Positions 1 to 8,887 of a stretch of 38,548 nt of DNA are shown piece by piece; positions within the stretch are counted from its first letter, which is position 1, and each line of letters starts with the position of its first letter. The notes under the pieces were generated by a model. That model searched no databases, had not been told where the DNA came from, and saw nothing but the letters and a program-made list of their open reading frames with translations. The position numbers were made by a program, and so were the translations under genes. Origin of the DNA: an uncultured Erysipelotrichaceae bacterium. GTDB lineage: Bacteria; Bacillota_I; Bacilli_A; RF39; UBA660. The stretch is from assembly GCA_902801825.1 (NCBI GenBank), contig CADCJS010000007.1, positions 1-38,548 of the forward strand, given 5' to 3'.

Positions 1-189
1 CATATTAACTTTATTATCAGAAACTGATACTGTTGATACTACATTTTCTGATTTTTCTTTTATTTCAGCACTTTTAATTACAACATCAGTATCAGCTTTT
101 GCAGTACTTACATTACAAAATATTCCTATCAATACAAATAAAATTATAAAACTTATTCTTTTAAAATTAACTTTCTTTAAAGATTCCAC
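1..189 (-). CDS. secreted protein, N-terminal part only (cut by window edge)
   Basis: An open frame begins at a GTG at 187-189 and runs off the left edge; 63 codons are visible. GGGAG lies 7 nt upstream of the GTG, an ideal ribosome binding site, and no ATG is as well placed. The N-terminus is basic (ESLKKVNFKR), followed by a hydrophobic stretch of about 15 residues (ISFIILFVLIGIF) and a likely signal peptidase site after STAKA. The exported part begins DTDVVIKSAEIKEK and is rich in Ser, Val, Lys and Glu. I do not recognise the family. Export is inferred from the signal peptide; the rest of the protein lies outside the window. Confidence 0.6.
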   Translation of the reverse strand, partial: MESLKKVNFKRISFIILFVLIGIFCNVSTAKADTDVVIKSAEIKEKSENVVSTVSVSDNKVNM

Positions 190-459
190 TTTATCACTCC
201 CTTTATTATTTTTAAAAGCATTAATTTTTCATCCTAATAAACTACCTTCGCCCTATCTTATTTTATTTATATAATATCAAAAAATAATAAGTTTGTAAAT
301 ATAGTAATTATAATAAAAATCAATAAAATCTTTAATGTAGATTTTTTTCTAAAGTACACAATTAATGTGTACTTTACCCCCTAAAAAAAAGTGTTTTTTC
401 TAACACTTTTTTAAATATTGATTAATTACATTATTAAAATAATTCAAATCATCTTTTGT
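190..459. other. intergenic stretch with two hairpins
   Basis: No gene seen. There is a perfect 10-bp inverted repeat with a 5-nt loop at 351-375 (arms AAAGTACACA / TGTGTACTTT). A second hairpin lies at 385-412 (arm AAAAAAGTGTT and its complement) flanked by A and T runs, so it could terminate transcription in either direction. The rest is A/T-rich spacer. Confidence 0.5.
385..412. terminator. bidirectional Rho-independent terminator
   Basis: Stem AAAAAAGTGTT / AACACTTTTTT with a 6-nt loop and T-runs on both strands. On the minus strand it follows the remnant reading frame that closes at 460. Confidence 0.6.
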
Positions 460-836
460 TTATATATATATTTTTTTATTTAATGGTTTTAAACATTTTG
501 ATGGGACATCAATAAATTTATTTTCTATATCAAGTTCCTTAACGTTTGGTAATGTATAAACTTTTATACCTTTATAATTTGTTAATTTAATTCCAATTAT
601 ACTTTTTGTTTTTTTATTCTTATATACAATTTGTTTTTTTGTTACTCTTCTAAATATTGATTTATTATTAAGTATCAATTCATTTATGACATTAAACATT
701 TCTAAACTACAATCTTGCTTGTTTTTGGTATGAATTGATAACAACGGAAGAGATGTAAATTCAACTTTATAAGTTATTTTCCTTAAATCACAAGCAAAAT
801 TTTTACATTCATTTTGAAATTGAAAGGTTTCTCTTG
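460..836 (-). other. open frame of unknown origin beyond the break in the PBP gene
   Basis: Downstream of the broken PBP another minus-strand frame stays open to a stop at 460. Its upstream part overlaps the PBP coding sequence in the wrong frame, and it has no convincing start or ribosome binding site of its own. The translation (e.g. ACDLRKITYKVEF, RVTKKQIVYKNKKTK, LPNVKELDIENKF) shows no KTG motif and no other transpeptidase feature, so it is not simply the frameshifted remainder of the PBP. It may be the tail of an unrelated gene joined here by deletion, insertion or mis-assembly. I do not recognise the family. Confidence 0.25.
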
Positions 837-1895
837 CTAAAACTCTAGGTTGCAAGAATTTTCTACTACATTCAAAAAATTTTCTGCTCCATGTCCTCCA
901 TCTTTCCAACATTTTATTTTAGAACCTTCTACATATATGGAACCACTATCATAAAAATGATCTTTATATAAATCAATGGTATCTTCTTGTAATGATGCCG
1001 CTAAAGTAATTATCTTGAAAGTACTACCTGGTTCATAATTCATCCATATAGGTAAATTTCTATTTATTTCTTCTACCGAATAATCTTGATAATTTAATGG
1101 ATTAAAATTAGGTCTAGAACTCATAGCAAGTATTTCTCCACTATTAGGATCCATTGCAATTGCTAAAGCATGTTCTGGATTATATTTATCTACTACATTA
1201 TTTAATTCTCTTTCAACTGACTTTTGAATCTCATTATTAATTGTTAAAACAATATTCATTCCTTTTGTTGGTTCTTCATATATTTCATTTAGTTTTAATC
1301 TATTACCTTTCGCATCAGAAAAATATTTTATAGATCCTTGTTTACCAGTTAAGTATTTATCATATATTAATTCTAATCCAGATAAGCCTTGATTATCAAT
1401 ACCTACATAACCAAGTACATGTGATAGATTACTATTATAAGGATAATTTCTTTTAGATTCTTTAACTAAATATACTCCTTCAAGTTTAAGCTTATTTATT
1501 TGATCTGATATTTCAAAAGATAATCTTCTACCTTCTGGATGTACTCTTTCAATAGAAGTGTTTTTATATACATGTTTTTTCATTTCATTATAACTTACAT
1601 TAAGAATACTAGATAATTTTTTTGTAACTAATTCTTTATTCTTTATTTGATTAGGTATTAATACTAAACTAGTAGTTGTTGTATTATCTGCGAGTACATC
1701 ATAATTTCTATCATATATTTTACCTCTATCAGCTTCTATTGGCAGTTTCCTACTCCATAAATCACTAGCAAGATTATTAAGTTTATTATACTGAAATACT
1801 TGTAAATAAAATACTTTAATAATAATTGCTAAAAAAAATAAAATAACAAATAAAAAAAACATTTTAATTCTAAAGTGTATTTTATTATAAAACAT
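837..1895 (-). pseudogene. class B penicillin-binding protein (SpoVD/PBP2-like), truncated
   Basis: Peptidoglycan transpeptidase, membrane-anchored, acting outside the membrane. The ATG at 1895 has AGGGTGA just upstream; a GTG at 1904 lies inside that ribosome binding site. Residue positions are approximate: a transmembrane helix near 10-30, the PBP dimer domain (RGKIYDRNYDVLA) near 55, and a transpeptidase domain with the active-site serine motif STFK in NYEPGSTFKI near 290 and the SxN motif SCN near 347. The frame stops five codons later (CNLEF stop). The third motif, KTG, and about 150-250 further residues expected for the family are missing. As read it cannot be a working transpeptidase. 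Assignment to SpoVD rather than another class B PBP is inferred from the sporulation genes nearby. A single-base shift after SCN would reopen a frame, but what follows does not resemble a PBP. Confidence 0.75.
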
Positions 1896-1941
1896 ATATT
1901 TCACCCTAATTAAATATATGATTATTATTATTTATATAAAA

Positions 1942-1970
1942 CAAAAAAAATTCTATTTTTAATAGAATTT
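1942..1970 (-). terminator. Rho-independent terminator of proS
   Basis: Just past the proS stop, arms AAATTCTAT / ATAGAATTT with a 5-nt loop, followed on the minus strand by a run of eight T. It separates proS from the PBP gene. Confidence 0.8.
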
Positions 1971-1972
1971 CT

Positions 1973-3409
1973 TTAATATTGTCTACCAAAATAAACCATG
2001 TGTTTAGCTTCTTTACCACAACAGAAACATTTATCATATAATTTTTCTTCATTAAATGGTATACATCTTGATTTAGCACTAGTTAATTTTTTTATTTTTT
2101 CTTCACAAGCATTATCTCCACACCACATTACTTTAATAAATCCTTGATTATTATTAATTATACTTTCAAATTCTTCTATATTTTTAGCAACACTTGTTTT
2201 TTCTTTCATTCTTTCTTCACACATTTTATACATATTATTTTGAATATCTTTTAATAATATATCAATTTCATTTTTAATATTATCTAACTCAACTTCTATT
2301 TTTTCTAATGTATCTCTTCTAACTATAATACATTTATTATTTTCTAAATCTCTAGGACCAATTTCAATTCTTAATGGAATTCCTCTCATTTCTGAATCAT
2401 TAAATTTATAACCTACGGAATAATTATCTCTATCATCAATTTCTATTCTATAACTACCATTTAATTCTTTATATATTTCATTTACCACATTCATTACTTT
2501 TTCATCATTTGTTTTAATTGGAATAATATTTACTTGAATTGGTGCGATTTTTGGAGGAAGTTTTAGTCCTCTATCGTCACCATGAGACATTATAATAGCA
2601 CCTATTAATCTAGTTGTTATACCAAAAGAAGTTTGATATGCATATTCTTCTTTACCATCTCTATTTTGAAATTTAATATTAAATGGTTTACTAAAATTTT
2701 GACCAAAATAATGAGAAGTTGCACTTTGAAGAGCTTTACCATCTTTCATTAGAGTTTCTATAGTATAAGTTTCTTTTGCTCCTGCAAATTTTTCACTTTC
2801 TGTTTTTTTACCTTTAACAACTGGTATTGCTAATAAATTTTCTAGTATATCAGAATATATTTCAAGCATTTTTAAAGTGAATTCTTTAGCTTCTTTTTCT
2901 GTTTCATGAATTGTATGACCTTCTTGCCATAAAAATTCTCTACTTCTTAAAAAGGGTCTTGTTTCTTTTTCCCATCTTAATACATTACACCATTGATTAT
3001 ATAAAAAAGGTAAATCTCTATAAGAACTAAGCCATTTAGAATACATTGAACATATAATAGTTTCTGAAGTAGGTCTTATACATAATCTTTCATCTAATTT
3101 AGTATCACCTATTTCATTTACCCAAGCAACTTCTGGTGAAAAACCTTCTATATGATCTTTTTCTTTTTGAAGTAAATTTTCTGGAATCAATAAAGGAAAA
3201 TATGCATTCTTTATTCCTATTTCTTTAAATTTTTTATCTGCATAATTTTTTATATTTTCCCATATTTCAAAACCATATGGTCTAATAGAAATACATCCCT
3301 TTGTTTCTGTATAATCTGCTAATTTAGCTTTTATAACAATATCTGTATACCATTTAGCAAAATCATCATCTATATTAGTTATTTGCTCAACATAATTATC
3401 TTTACTCAT
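1973..3409 (-). CDS. proS: prolyl-tRNA synthetase, type 3 (no editing domain)
   Basis: Charges tRNA-Pro with proline; cytoplasmic class II synthetase. The 478-residue protein starts at an ATG preceded by GAGGAAAAT. Class II motif 2 is visible in RPTSETI and FLRSREFLWQEGHT, and motif 3 in SHGDDRGLKLP. The insertion editing domain of the usual bacterial 570-residue enzyme is absent. The C-terminal region has a Cys-rich zinc-binding segment (MWCGDNACEE, later KCFCCGKEA) and ends in a Tyr (YFGRQY). That is the eukaryote/archaea-like type 3 form, also found in Mollicutes and some Bacillota. It is flanked by terminators on both sides, so it is probably a single transcription unit. The upstream gap is only about 60 nt and leaves no room for a T-box leader. 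Confidence 0.95.
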   Translation of the reverse strand: MSKDNYVEQITNIDDDFAKWYTDIVIKAKLADYTETKGCISIRPYGFEIWENIKNYADKKFKEIGIKNAYFPLLIPENLLQKEKDHIEGFSPEVAWVNEIGDTKLDERLCIRPTSETIICSMYSKWLSSYRDLPFLYNQWCNVLRWEKETRPFLRSREFLWQEGHTIHETEKEAKEFTLKMLEIYSDILENLLAIPVVKGKKTESEKFAGAKETYTIETLMKDGKALQSATSHYFGQNFSKPFNIKFQNRDGKEEYAYQTSFGITTRLIGAIIMSHGDDRGLKLPPKIAPIQVNIIPIKTNDEKVMNVVNEIYKELNGSYRIEIDDRDNYSVGYKFNDSEMRGIPLRIEIGPRDLENNKCIIVRRDTLEKIEVELDNIKNEIDILLKDIQNNMYKMCEERMKEKTSVAKNIEEFESIINNNQGFIKVMWCGDNACEEKIKKLTSAKSRCIPFNEEKLYDKCFCCGKEAKHMVYFGRQY

Positions 3410-3451
3410 ATTTTCCTCTCCTCTTTTTAAATTATATCATAATAATAAAAA

Positions 3452-3472
3452 AAAAGAGTATAAAACTCTTTT
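3452..3472 (-). terminator. Rho-independent terminator after sigE
   Basis: Arms AAAAGAGT / ACTCTTTT with a 5-nt loop and a T-run on the minus strand, directly after the sigE stop. Confidence 0.8.
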
Positions 3473-4166
3473 AAACGTTAATTAAAAGACTTATTTTATT
3501 AATAACTTTTTTTTCAATTCTAGAAATATATGATTGACTAATTCCAAGTTTAGTTGCGACTTCTTTTTGAGTTAATTCTTCTTTTCCATCTAAACCATAT
3601 CTCATTATCATTATTTCTTTATCTCTTTGATTAAGTTTACCTATTTCTTTAAGCATTATTTTTTTCATATCATTTTCTTCTATTTGTTTTGTTACAATAT
3701 CTTCTTCTGTTCCTAATAAGTCTTCTAAATGCAATTCATTTCCTTCTTTATCAAAACTTAATGATTCATCTAATGATATATCCATTCTTCTTTTCTTATT
3801 TTTTCTTAAATACATAAGTATTTCATTATCAATACATCTAGAAGCATATGTCGCAAGTTTAATATTCTTATCTCCTTTATAAGTATTAATTCCTTTTATT
3901 AATCCTATTGTACCTATTGATACTAAATCTTCTAAATCTATTTTAGTATTTTCATATTTTTTTGATAAATAAACAACTAATCTTAGATTATGTTCTATTA
4001 ATTTATTTTTAGCATTTATATCATTATTATTTTTATATTCATATACTAGTCTTTCTTCCTCTTCTTTACTTAATGGAGGTGGTAATTTATCTGTACTACC
4101 TAGAAAGAATAATTCATTATATTTACTAAATAAATTTATTAATATTTTCTTAATTATTTTTATCAT
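3471..4166 (-). CDS. sigE: sporulation sigma factor SigE (pro-sigma-E)
   Basis: Mother-cell RNA polymerase sigma factor of early sporulation, made as an inactive precursor. Of 231 residues, the first ~23 form a basic, hydrophobic pro-sequence (MIKIIKKILINLFSKYNELF) just before the conserved LGSTDKLPPPLS, where the mature protein of Bacillus subtilis begins. Region 2 includes LRLVVYLSKKYENT, DLVSIGTIGLIKG and LATYASRCIDNEILMYLRK. Region 4 includes QRDKEIMIMRYGLDG and the helix-turn-helix TQKEVATKLGISQSYISRIE. The ATG follows the SpoIIGA stop codon immediately, and its ribosome binding site GGAGGA lies inside spoIIGA, so the two genes are translationally coupled. This is the same order as in B. 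subtilis. Confidence 0.96.
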   Translation of the reverse strand: MIKIIKKILINLFSKYNELFFLGSTDKLPPPLSKEEEERLVYEYKNNNDINAKNKLIEHNLRLVVYLSKKYENTKIDLEDLVSIGTIGLIKGINTYKGDKNIKLATYASRCIDNEILMYLRKNKKRRMDISLDESLSFDKEGNELHLEDLLGTEEDIVTKQIEENDMKKIMLKEIGKLNQRDKEIMIMRYGLDGKEELTQKEVATKLGISQSYISRIEKKVINKISLLINV

Positions 4167-4946
4167 TTAATCCTCCAATAGTTTTTCATTTAATATACAA
4201 TCTATCCCTTCTATTTTAATTTGCTTACTTAACCCTATTAAAAACTTTTTTTTATATCCAATATTTTCTATATATATTTTATCTGGTTTTATACATTCTA
4301 ATAAACCATTATTATTTAAAGTATAATAAGGTACTAGAATAATTTCTTTATTATTATATTTTATCTTACTTTTATTAACTAAAATTATTGGATATTTATT
4401 ATATGGTGAAAATAATTTATTGCCTGTATCTAAGAAACCATTTAATTTTATTTTATTACCTTTATAAAATAATTCTACATTATAATATTTATTAAAATTT
4501 GTTTTTAAATCTTTTATATTTTTAATATAAAAATATAAAAATATAATTGATAATACTATTCCTAATATAATATTTTGTTTATATGATTTTTTTATAAAAA
4601 TTATATTATTTGATTGATAAGAATATTGATTATTAATTAAATATAAGAATCCTCCTAAAATAATACTAATCATATATAAATAATATAAATTTTTTAAAAA
4701 ATATTTAATATTTTTATATTTAAAAGTTATTAAACACATTATAATACTTACTATTATTTTATATATTAATAATTCAAAAGATGATATTTCTATAAATAAA
4801 AATAATATAGTTAAACTACCAAATAAACTACCTAAAATAATTCTCTTAATACTAATATTTCTTTTTAATATAACTGATGTACTTAGTAATAAAATAAAAT
4901 CAAATATATAATTAATTATTAAAACAATATCAATATATACTTTCAT
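4167..4946 (-). CDS. spoIIGA: sigma-E processing aspartic peptidase SpoIIGA
   Basis: Septal membrane protease that removes the pro-sequence of SigE when activated from the forespore. The 259-residue form starts at the ATG giving MKVYIDIVLI, 5 nt after GGTGA; the longer frame would start inside that site. About five hydrophobic helices fill residues 1-140. The C-terminal soluble half carries the aspartic protease motif LDTG (GFLDTGNKLF, near residue 175), which matches the catalytic D-S/T-G of the family. Overall sequence is highly diverged and AT-biased, as is usual for this protein. It sits directly upstream of and coupled to sigE, which settles the identity. Confidence 0.93.
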   Translation of the reverse strand: MKVYIDIVLIINYIFDFILLLSTSVILKRNISIKRIILGSLFGSLTILFLFIEISSFELLIYKIIVSIIMCLITFKYKNIKYFLKNLYYLYMISIILGGFLYLINNQYSYQSNNIIFIKKSYKQNIILGIVLSIIFLYFYIKNIKDLKTNFNKYYNVELFYKGNKIKLNGFLDTGNKLFSPYNKYPIILVNKSKIKYNNKEIILVPYYTLNNNGLLECIKPDKIYIENIGYKKKFLIGLSKQIKIEGIDCILNEKLLED

Positions 4947-4967
4947 TTCTTTCACCAAAATAATTAT

Positions 4968-4993
4968 AAAAAAAAAGACATATATATTATGTC
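4968..4993 (-). terminator. weak terminator after rsmD
   Basis: Short stem GACATA / TATGTC with a 5-nt loop followed by nine T on the minus strand, between rsmD and spoIIGA. Its weakness may allow some read-through. Confidence 0.55.
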
Positions 4994-4996
4994 GTT

Positions 4997-5548
4997 TTAT
5001 ATTATTTTTTTAAAAATAGTTACTTCTTTTGAACCATATTTCTTTTCTTTAAATAAAGATAATTCATTATAATCTTTTTTAATAGAACTATTTTCAAATT
5101 CACAAATAATAATTGCTTCTTCATTTAATAAATCATTTTTTAAGAGATAATTTATCACTTCATCAATCACTATTTTTTTATAAGGTGGATCTAGAAATAC
5201 AATATCAAATTTTATTTTATTATTTTTAAAATAATGTAATGCATTTACATAATCATCTTTTATAATTATAGATTGATCATTTATTCTCATATCATTTACA
5301 TTCTTTTTAATAATACTAATTGATTTAATATTATTATCAACAAAATAACATTTATTACATAGATTACTAATACATTCAATTCCTAAATTACCTGAACCAG
5401 AAAACAAATCTAATACAGTTGAATCTTTAATATAAGATTGAATAATTGAAAATATAGATTCTTTTACTCTATCCATAGTTGGTCTTGTTCCATCTATATT
5501 AAAACCATCTATATTTCTTCCTTTTAAAAAACCACTAATTACTCTCAA
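4997..5548 (-). CDS. rsmD: 16S rRNA (guanine966-N2)-methyltransferase
   Basis: Methylates G966 of 16S rRNA in the 30S subunit, using S-adenosylmethionine. 183 residues. The start is taken as the TTG at 5546-5548, giving MRVISGFLKGR, the usual N-terminus of RsmD, with AGGTGA 4 nt upstream. The longer frame overlaps the upstream gene and has no site. Motifs: RPTMDRVKESIF near 25-40, SAM-binding DLFSGSGNLGIE near 50, and catalytic DPPY (FDIVFLDPPYKK) near 120. It is the last gene of a ylbD-ylbE-ylbF-rsmD cluster, in the same order as ylbD-ylbE-ylbF-ylbG-ylbH of B. subtilis but without ylbG. Confidence 0.93.
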   Translation of the reverse strand: MRVISGFLKGRNIDGFNIDGTRPTMDRVKESIFSIIQSYIKDSTVLDLFSGSGNLGIECISNLCNKCYFVDNNIKSISIIKKNVNDMRINDQSIIIKDDYVNALHYFKNNKIKFDIVFLDPPYKKIVIDEVINYLLKNDLLNEEAIIICEFENSSIKKDYNELSLFKEKKYGSKEVTIFKKII

Positions 5549-5586
5549 ATCAATCACCTTTTTTATTATATAAAAAAAGAAAAGTT

Positions 5587-5892
5587 TTAACAAGTATGAT
5601 TATCTATAATAGAAGTAAGTATATTACTTATATCTTTTGTTAATAATCTTATTTCCTTTTCTAATTTCAAATATTCCTTTATTTCATTAATTTTAAATAA
5701 TTCTTTTCTTAAATTAATTATTTCTTTATTTAATGAATTATCATTAATATATTTATCTTTATTTTTATTAAAATTATTTAATAACTCATTATATTTTTTA
5801 TTATTTTTTATTATTTTTTCTAATCTTTTAAATTCTTTAATCTTTTCATGATTATCTATCATATTAATAATTATTTCTTGTTTTTCAAACAT
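5587..5892 (-). CDS. ylbF: YlbF-family protein (RNase Y regulator)
   Basis: In Bacillus, YlbF with YmcA and YaaT forms the Y-complex that directs RNase Y to polycistronic transcripts and influences sporulation and competence. This 101-residue protein is almost entirely helical and charged (EFKRLEKIIKNNKKYNELL, LKLEKEIRLLTKDI), matching the small helical Com_YlbF/YmcA fold. It ends in a single Cys (DNHTC). Start ATG with AGGTGA 3 nt upstream. It lies between the ylbE homologue and rsmD as in Bacillus, and that context carries much of the call because sequence conservation is low. Confidence 0.78.
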   Translation of the reverse strand: MFEKQEIIINMIDNHEKIKEFKRLEKIIKNNKKYNELLNNFNKNKDKYINDNSLNKEIINLRKELFKINEIKEYLKLEKEIRLLTKDISNILTSIIDNHTC

Positions 5893-5899
5893 ATTTCAC

Positions 5900-6121
5900 C
5901 TATTTAAATGTATCCATTAATGTTTTTAATAAATTTATTTTTGAATTTAAACTATCAATTTTATCACTTACTGTTAGTCTATAATCTTTTTTCATATTTT
6001 CTATCATTTTATCAATTAAATTAGGATTTCTATTAAGTAATTTATACCAATAAGAATTCTCTCTTATGTATCTTTGTAAATTAGGATCATTTTTAATTTT
6101 TAAATATGTATTTATTTTCAT
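5900..6121 (-). CDS. ylbE: YlbE-like protein
   Basis: Small 73-residue protein with the YlbE-like pattern DPNLQRYIRENSYWYKLLNRNP near the N-terminus, followed by a helical tail. Function is unknown in any organism. The ATG overlaps the stop of the upstream ylbD homologue by one base (TAATG), so it is probably translated by coupling; there is no strong ribosome binding site. Position between ylbD and ylbF homologues supports the call. Confidence 0.75.
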   Translation of the reverse strand: MKINTYLKIKNDPNLQRYIRENSYWYKLLNRNPNLIDKMIENMKKDYRLTVSDKIDSLNSKINLLKTLMDTFK

Positions 6122-6471
6122 TAATCTTCAAACTTTTTATATAAAGGTCTTGGAGTATACTCTTCCTTTTTTGTATCCTTTAAAGTAAAAGCACTTAGAA
6201 GACCTAAAGCTTTATTAATAGATTCAATATTTTTTTGTAATTCATCTGGATTTATATTTTTAATAGTTTCAAATATATCTGAAAAAGAAGTATTTCTTTC
6301 TTTTTCAGATACACTCTTTTTATTAAAATATTTATCCCAGATTTCATTATCTTTTCCATACAAAGCATACATATCATAAAACTTTTGCCAACTCATATTA
6401 TCATTATTAACATAATCTACTAATTCAGGATGAGTAGTTACAAATATTTTAAATTCTTCTTTTTTACTCAC
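6121..6471 (-). CDS. ylbD: YlbD-like putative spore coat protein
   Basis: 116 residues from the GTG at 6469-6471, which follows AGGTGA by 5 nt; an upstream GTG is inside that site, and the intervening ATG leads straight to TGA. The N-terminal half (FKIFVTTHPELVDYVNNDN then SWQKFYDMYALYGKD) matches the YlbD coat family pattern of a segment FK.FV..HP followed by SWQ..Y......G. The rest is polar (NINPDELQKNIESINKALG). YlbD is thought to be a spore coat component in Bacillus. Head of the ylbD-E-F-rsmD cluster. Confidence 0.75.
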   Translation of the reverse strand: MSKKEEFKIFVTTHPELVDYVNNDNMSWQKFYDMYALYGKDNEIWDKYFNKKSVSEKERNTSFSDIFETIKNINPDELQKNIESINKALGLLSAFTLKDTKKEEYTPRPLYKKFED

Positions 6472-6513
6472 ATATCTCACCTAATTAAAATATATGATTT
6501 GTTTTATAAATTA

Positions 6514-8271
6514 TTACCAGCTGCTTCCGCCGCCTCCGCCGCCTCCGCCGCCAGAGAATCCTCCTCCACCTGAGAATGATCCACCGCCTGAAAATGAACC
6601 ACTAGAATAAGATTCATATGGTCTTGATGTTGCGACTGCTTTAGCGATTGAAACTGTTTTATTTAAAGAATTAGTAAATATTACTGGATCAAATCTACCA
6701 GTAGTTGTATTATACATAGTACCAGTATACCATTTTGGTGGTTCAATTGCGATTGATTCGAATTTTTTACTCCATTTATTTGATACTCCTAATACATATG
6801 CATATGGTAAAATATCATAAAATAATGAATGATTTTGTTCTACCATTTCTTCTAGTTTTTCTTTTTCTACTGTATTTATAAATTCTCTAAATCCTTTTAT
6901 TTTATTATAATATTCATAATTATCTTTATTTCTTTTTTTACTAATAATAAATAAAATTAAATAATAAATAAAACTAAATATAATTATTTTTTTATTTAAA
7001 CCATATAAACTATTATAATCTAAATATACCTTGTAACTATAAAACATTTTAAATATTCCAAATAAAGTTAAGGTAATAAAAGGAATAATAATATATAAAG
7101 TTTTTATAACATAATGAGATGCATCATATATTTTTTGAGATTTTTTTAATTTGTTTAATGCTCTTTCTAAAGTAGTATAAAATTTTTCATTTAATGAAGA
7201 ACTTTTAACAATACCTTCTTTATCTGCATAAGAAAATAATCCTCTAAATGTAACAGCGGCATATTCAGGTTCAGATGCTGAAATATCTTTTATTTTCTTT
7301 AATTTAAAACTCTTTTTATCATCTATTATTTCTAAATATCCTTTACTTGCAAAATATGTAATCAAAGAAATAATATGTTTTTTATCAATTCTACCTTTAT
7401 AAATATAACCTACTTCAGCAGGGGTTAAATCTTTAAAAGGAGAATATTCAACAACAATTACATCCTTTTCCTTGTAACCATATTTAATATATAAATATAA
7501 AGATAATATTATTAAACTACATGTTATTACTAACAATAAATACAATAATTCTCTAGTAAAATCAAAATTTTTTCTTTCATTTTTATAATAACCTTCTTCA
7601 AGTTCAATTCTAACTGTTAAACCTTCATAAGAATATAAACTAATATCATCATCATATTTCTTTGTTAAACTACCAGTAATAACATTATTATTTATATCAT
7701 AAATAACATTATCATTATAAGTACTTCCAAATTTACCTGTAGTAAAATTAATTTTAGTTTGATCAAAATCTTTAGGCATTTTTATAGTAAAACTTACATC
7801 TTTTATAGAAGTATCCCATTTATCACCTATTATATTAAAATATAAATCATCATATTCATCAATTAAATCATCACCCATATCATAATCATAAGTTATCTTA
7901 TAATTATAAATAGTTTCTGTATCTAATGTCTTATTTGGATCTCCTATTTTTAAATTCACATAACCATTTTCAATAGTTTTTGTATATTTATTATTTACCT
8001 TTATATTCTTAATTTTTGTTTTTTCATTTGTTGAAATATATTTTCCATCAATTATTCTATAATAAGTATTCTTAATAGGAATATTTCTTATTATTCCATG
8101 TTTAAAAGAATAATTAAATTTAACATCAATATTTTCTTCAACATTTAAAACATGATTTTCATTTACATTAATATTTACATCATATTTTTCTATTTTATAA
8201 TCAGAAGCGCTTGCTAATGGTATAAAAAGAAAAAAAGATATAAAAAATAATAATAACTTTTTCTTTTTCAT
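6514..8271 (-). CDS. DUF2207 membrane protein with Gly/Ser-rich tail
   Basis: 585-residue membrane protein of unknown function, commonly encoded next to LemA. Start chosen at the ATG giving MKKKKLLLFF, 9 nt after AGAGAGG; the ATG at 8280 abuts that site. Signal peptide of about 23 residues ending LASA, then an extracellular beta-rich DUF2207 domain (DYKIEKYDVNINVNENH onward) to about 235. A transmembrane helix lies near 240-260, then a cytoplasmic winged-helix-like part (LTPAEVGYIYKGRIDKKHI). Two more helices follow near 390-435. The last ~25 residues are almost only Gly and Ser, closing with SSW, as in other members of the family. Probably one operon with lemA, 14 nt apart. Confidence 0.88.
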   Translation of the reverse strand: MKKKKLLLFFISFFLFIPLASASDYKIEKYDVNINVNENHVLNVEENIDVKFNYSFKHGIIRNIPIKNTYYRIIDGKYISTNEKTKIKNIKVNNKYTKTIENGYVNLKIGDPNKTLDTETIYNYKITYDYDMGDDLIDEYDDLYFNIIGDKWDTSIKDVSFTIKMPKDFDQTKINFTTGKFGSTYNDNVIYDINNNVITGSLTKKYDDDISLYSYEGLTVRIELEEGYYKNERKNFDFTRELLYLLLVITCSLIILSLYLYIKYGYKEKDVIVVEYSPFKDLTPAEVGYIYKGRIDKKHIISLITYFASKGYLEIIDDKKSFKLKKIKDISASEPEYAAVTFRGLFSYADKEGIVKSSSLNEKFYTTLERALNKLKKSQKIYDASHYVIKTLYIIIPFITLTLFGIFKMFYSYKVYLDYNSLYGLNKKIIIFSFIYYLILFIISKKRNKDNYEYYNKIKGFREFINTVEKEKLEEMVEQNHSLFYDILPYAYVLGVSNKWSKKFESIAIEPPKWYTGTMYNTTTGRFDPVIFTNSLNKTVSIAKAVATSRPYESYSSGSFSGGGSFSGGGGFSGGGGGGGGGSSW

Positions 8272-8285
8272 ATCTTTCATCCTCT

Positions 8286-8834
8286 CTAGAATTCAACTTT
8301 TACATTTTGTCTTTGCTCTTCAGTTGCAGTATACATTTGCATTTTTTCATAATGTAATATCTTAGCAACAATACAACTTGGTATTACTCTAACAACTATA
8401 TTATATTTATTAACTACTGCATTATAATATCTTCTTGCACCTACTAATTCATCTTCAATTTTCTTTAAAGTATCTTGTAACTCTAAGAAACTAGTATTTG
8501 CTTTTAAATCTGGATAAGCTTCTGATAATGCGATTAATTTACTTACAGCTTTTGTAAGTTCATTATCTGCTGCTATTTTATCATCAATTGATTCTGCGCT
8601 TAATCCTTTATTTCTAGCACTAATAACACCTTCTAAAGTATCTTTTTCATGTTTTGCATATCCTTTTACAGTATTAACTAAATTTGGTACTAAATCAAAT
8701 CTTTTTGTTAAATAAGTATCTAAATCTGCAAATGCATTTTCAGTAGCTAATTTCTTTTTAGCAAGTGTATTTGCTGTAGAAATAAACCATAATACTAATA
8801 AAACTAAAACAATTAAAATTATAATTCCAATCAT
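8286..8834 (-). CDS. lemA: LemA family protein
   Basis: 182 residues: a short N-terminal transmembrane helix (IGIIILIVLVLLVLWFIS), then a cytoplasmic-type four-helix bundle. Family hallmarks are FADLDTYLTKRFDLVPNLV near 35-53, the helical middle, and GARRYYNAVVNKYN near 130-145. Function unknown; LemA/DUF2207 pairs are widespread in Bacillota. ATG with GGAG well placed. First gene of the pair; a possible promoter (TATAAT at about 8850) lies upstream. Confidence 0.92.
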   Translation of the reverse strand: MIGIIILIVLVLLVLWFISTANTLAKKKLATENAFADLDTYLTKRFDLVPNLVNTVKGYAKHEKDTLEGVISARNKGLSAESIDDKIAADNELTKAVSKLIALSEAYPDLKANTSFLELQDTLKKIEDELVGARRYYNAVVNKYNIVVRVIPSCIVAKILHYEKMQMYTATEEQRQNVKVEF

Positions 8835-8887
8835 AAATAACTCTCCTTTTCTATAAAAAAATTATATCTCATTTTTAATTCAAAGTA

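Noticed and set aside
460-912. An independent gene overlapping the PBP
   Set aside because: Its first part is the wrong frame of the PBP coding sequence and it has no start signal; only the part below 837 is reported, as unknown sequence.
3410-3470. T-box leader for proS
   Set aside because: The gap is about 60 nt and is filled by the sigE terminator and the ribosome binding site; no T-box motif is seen.
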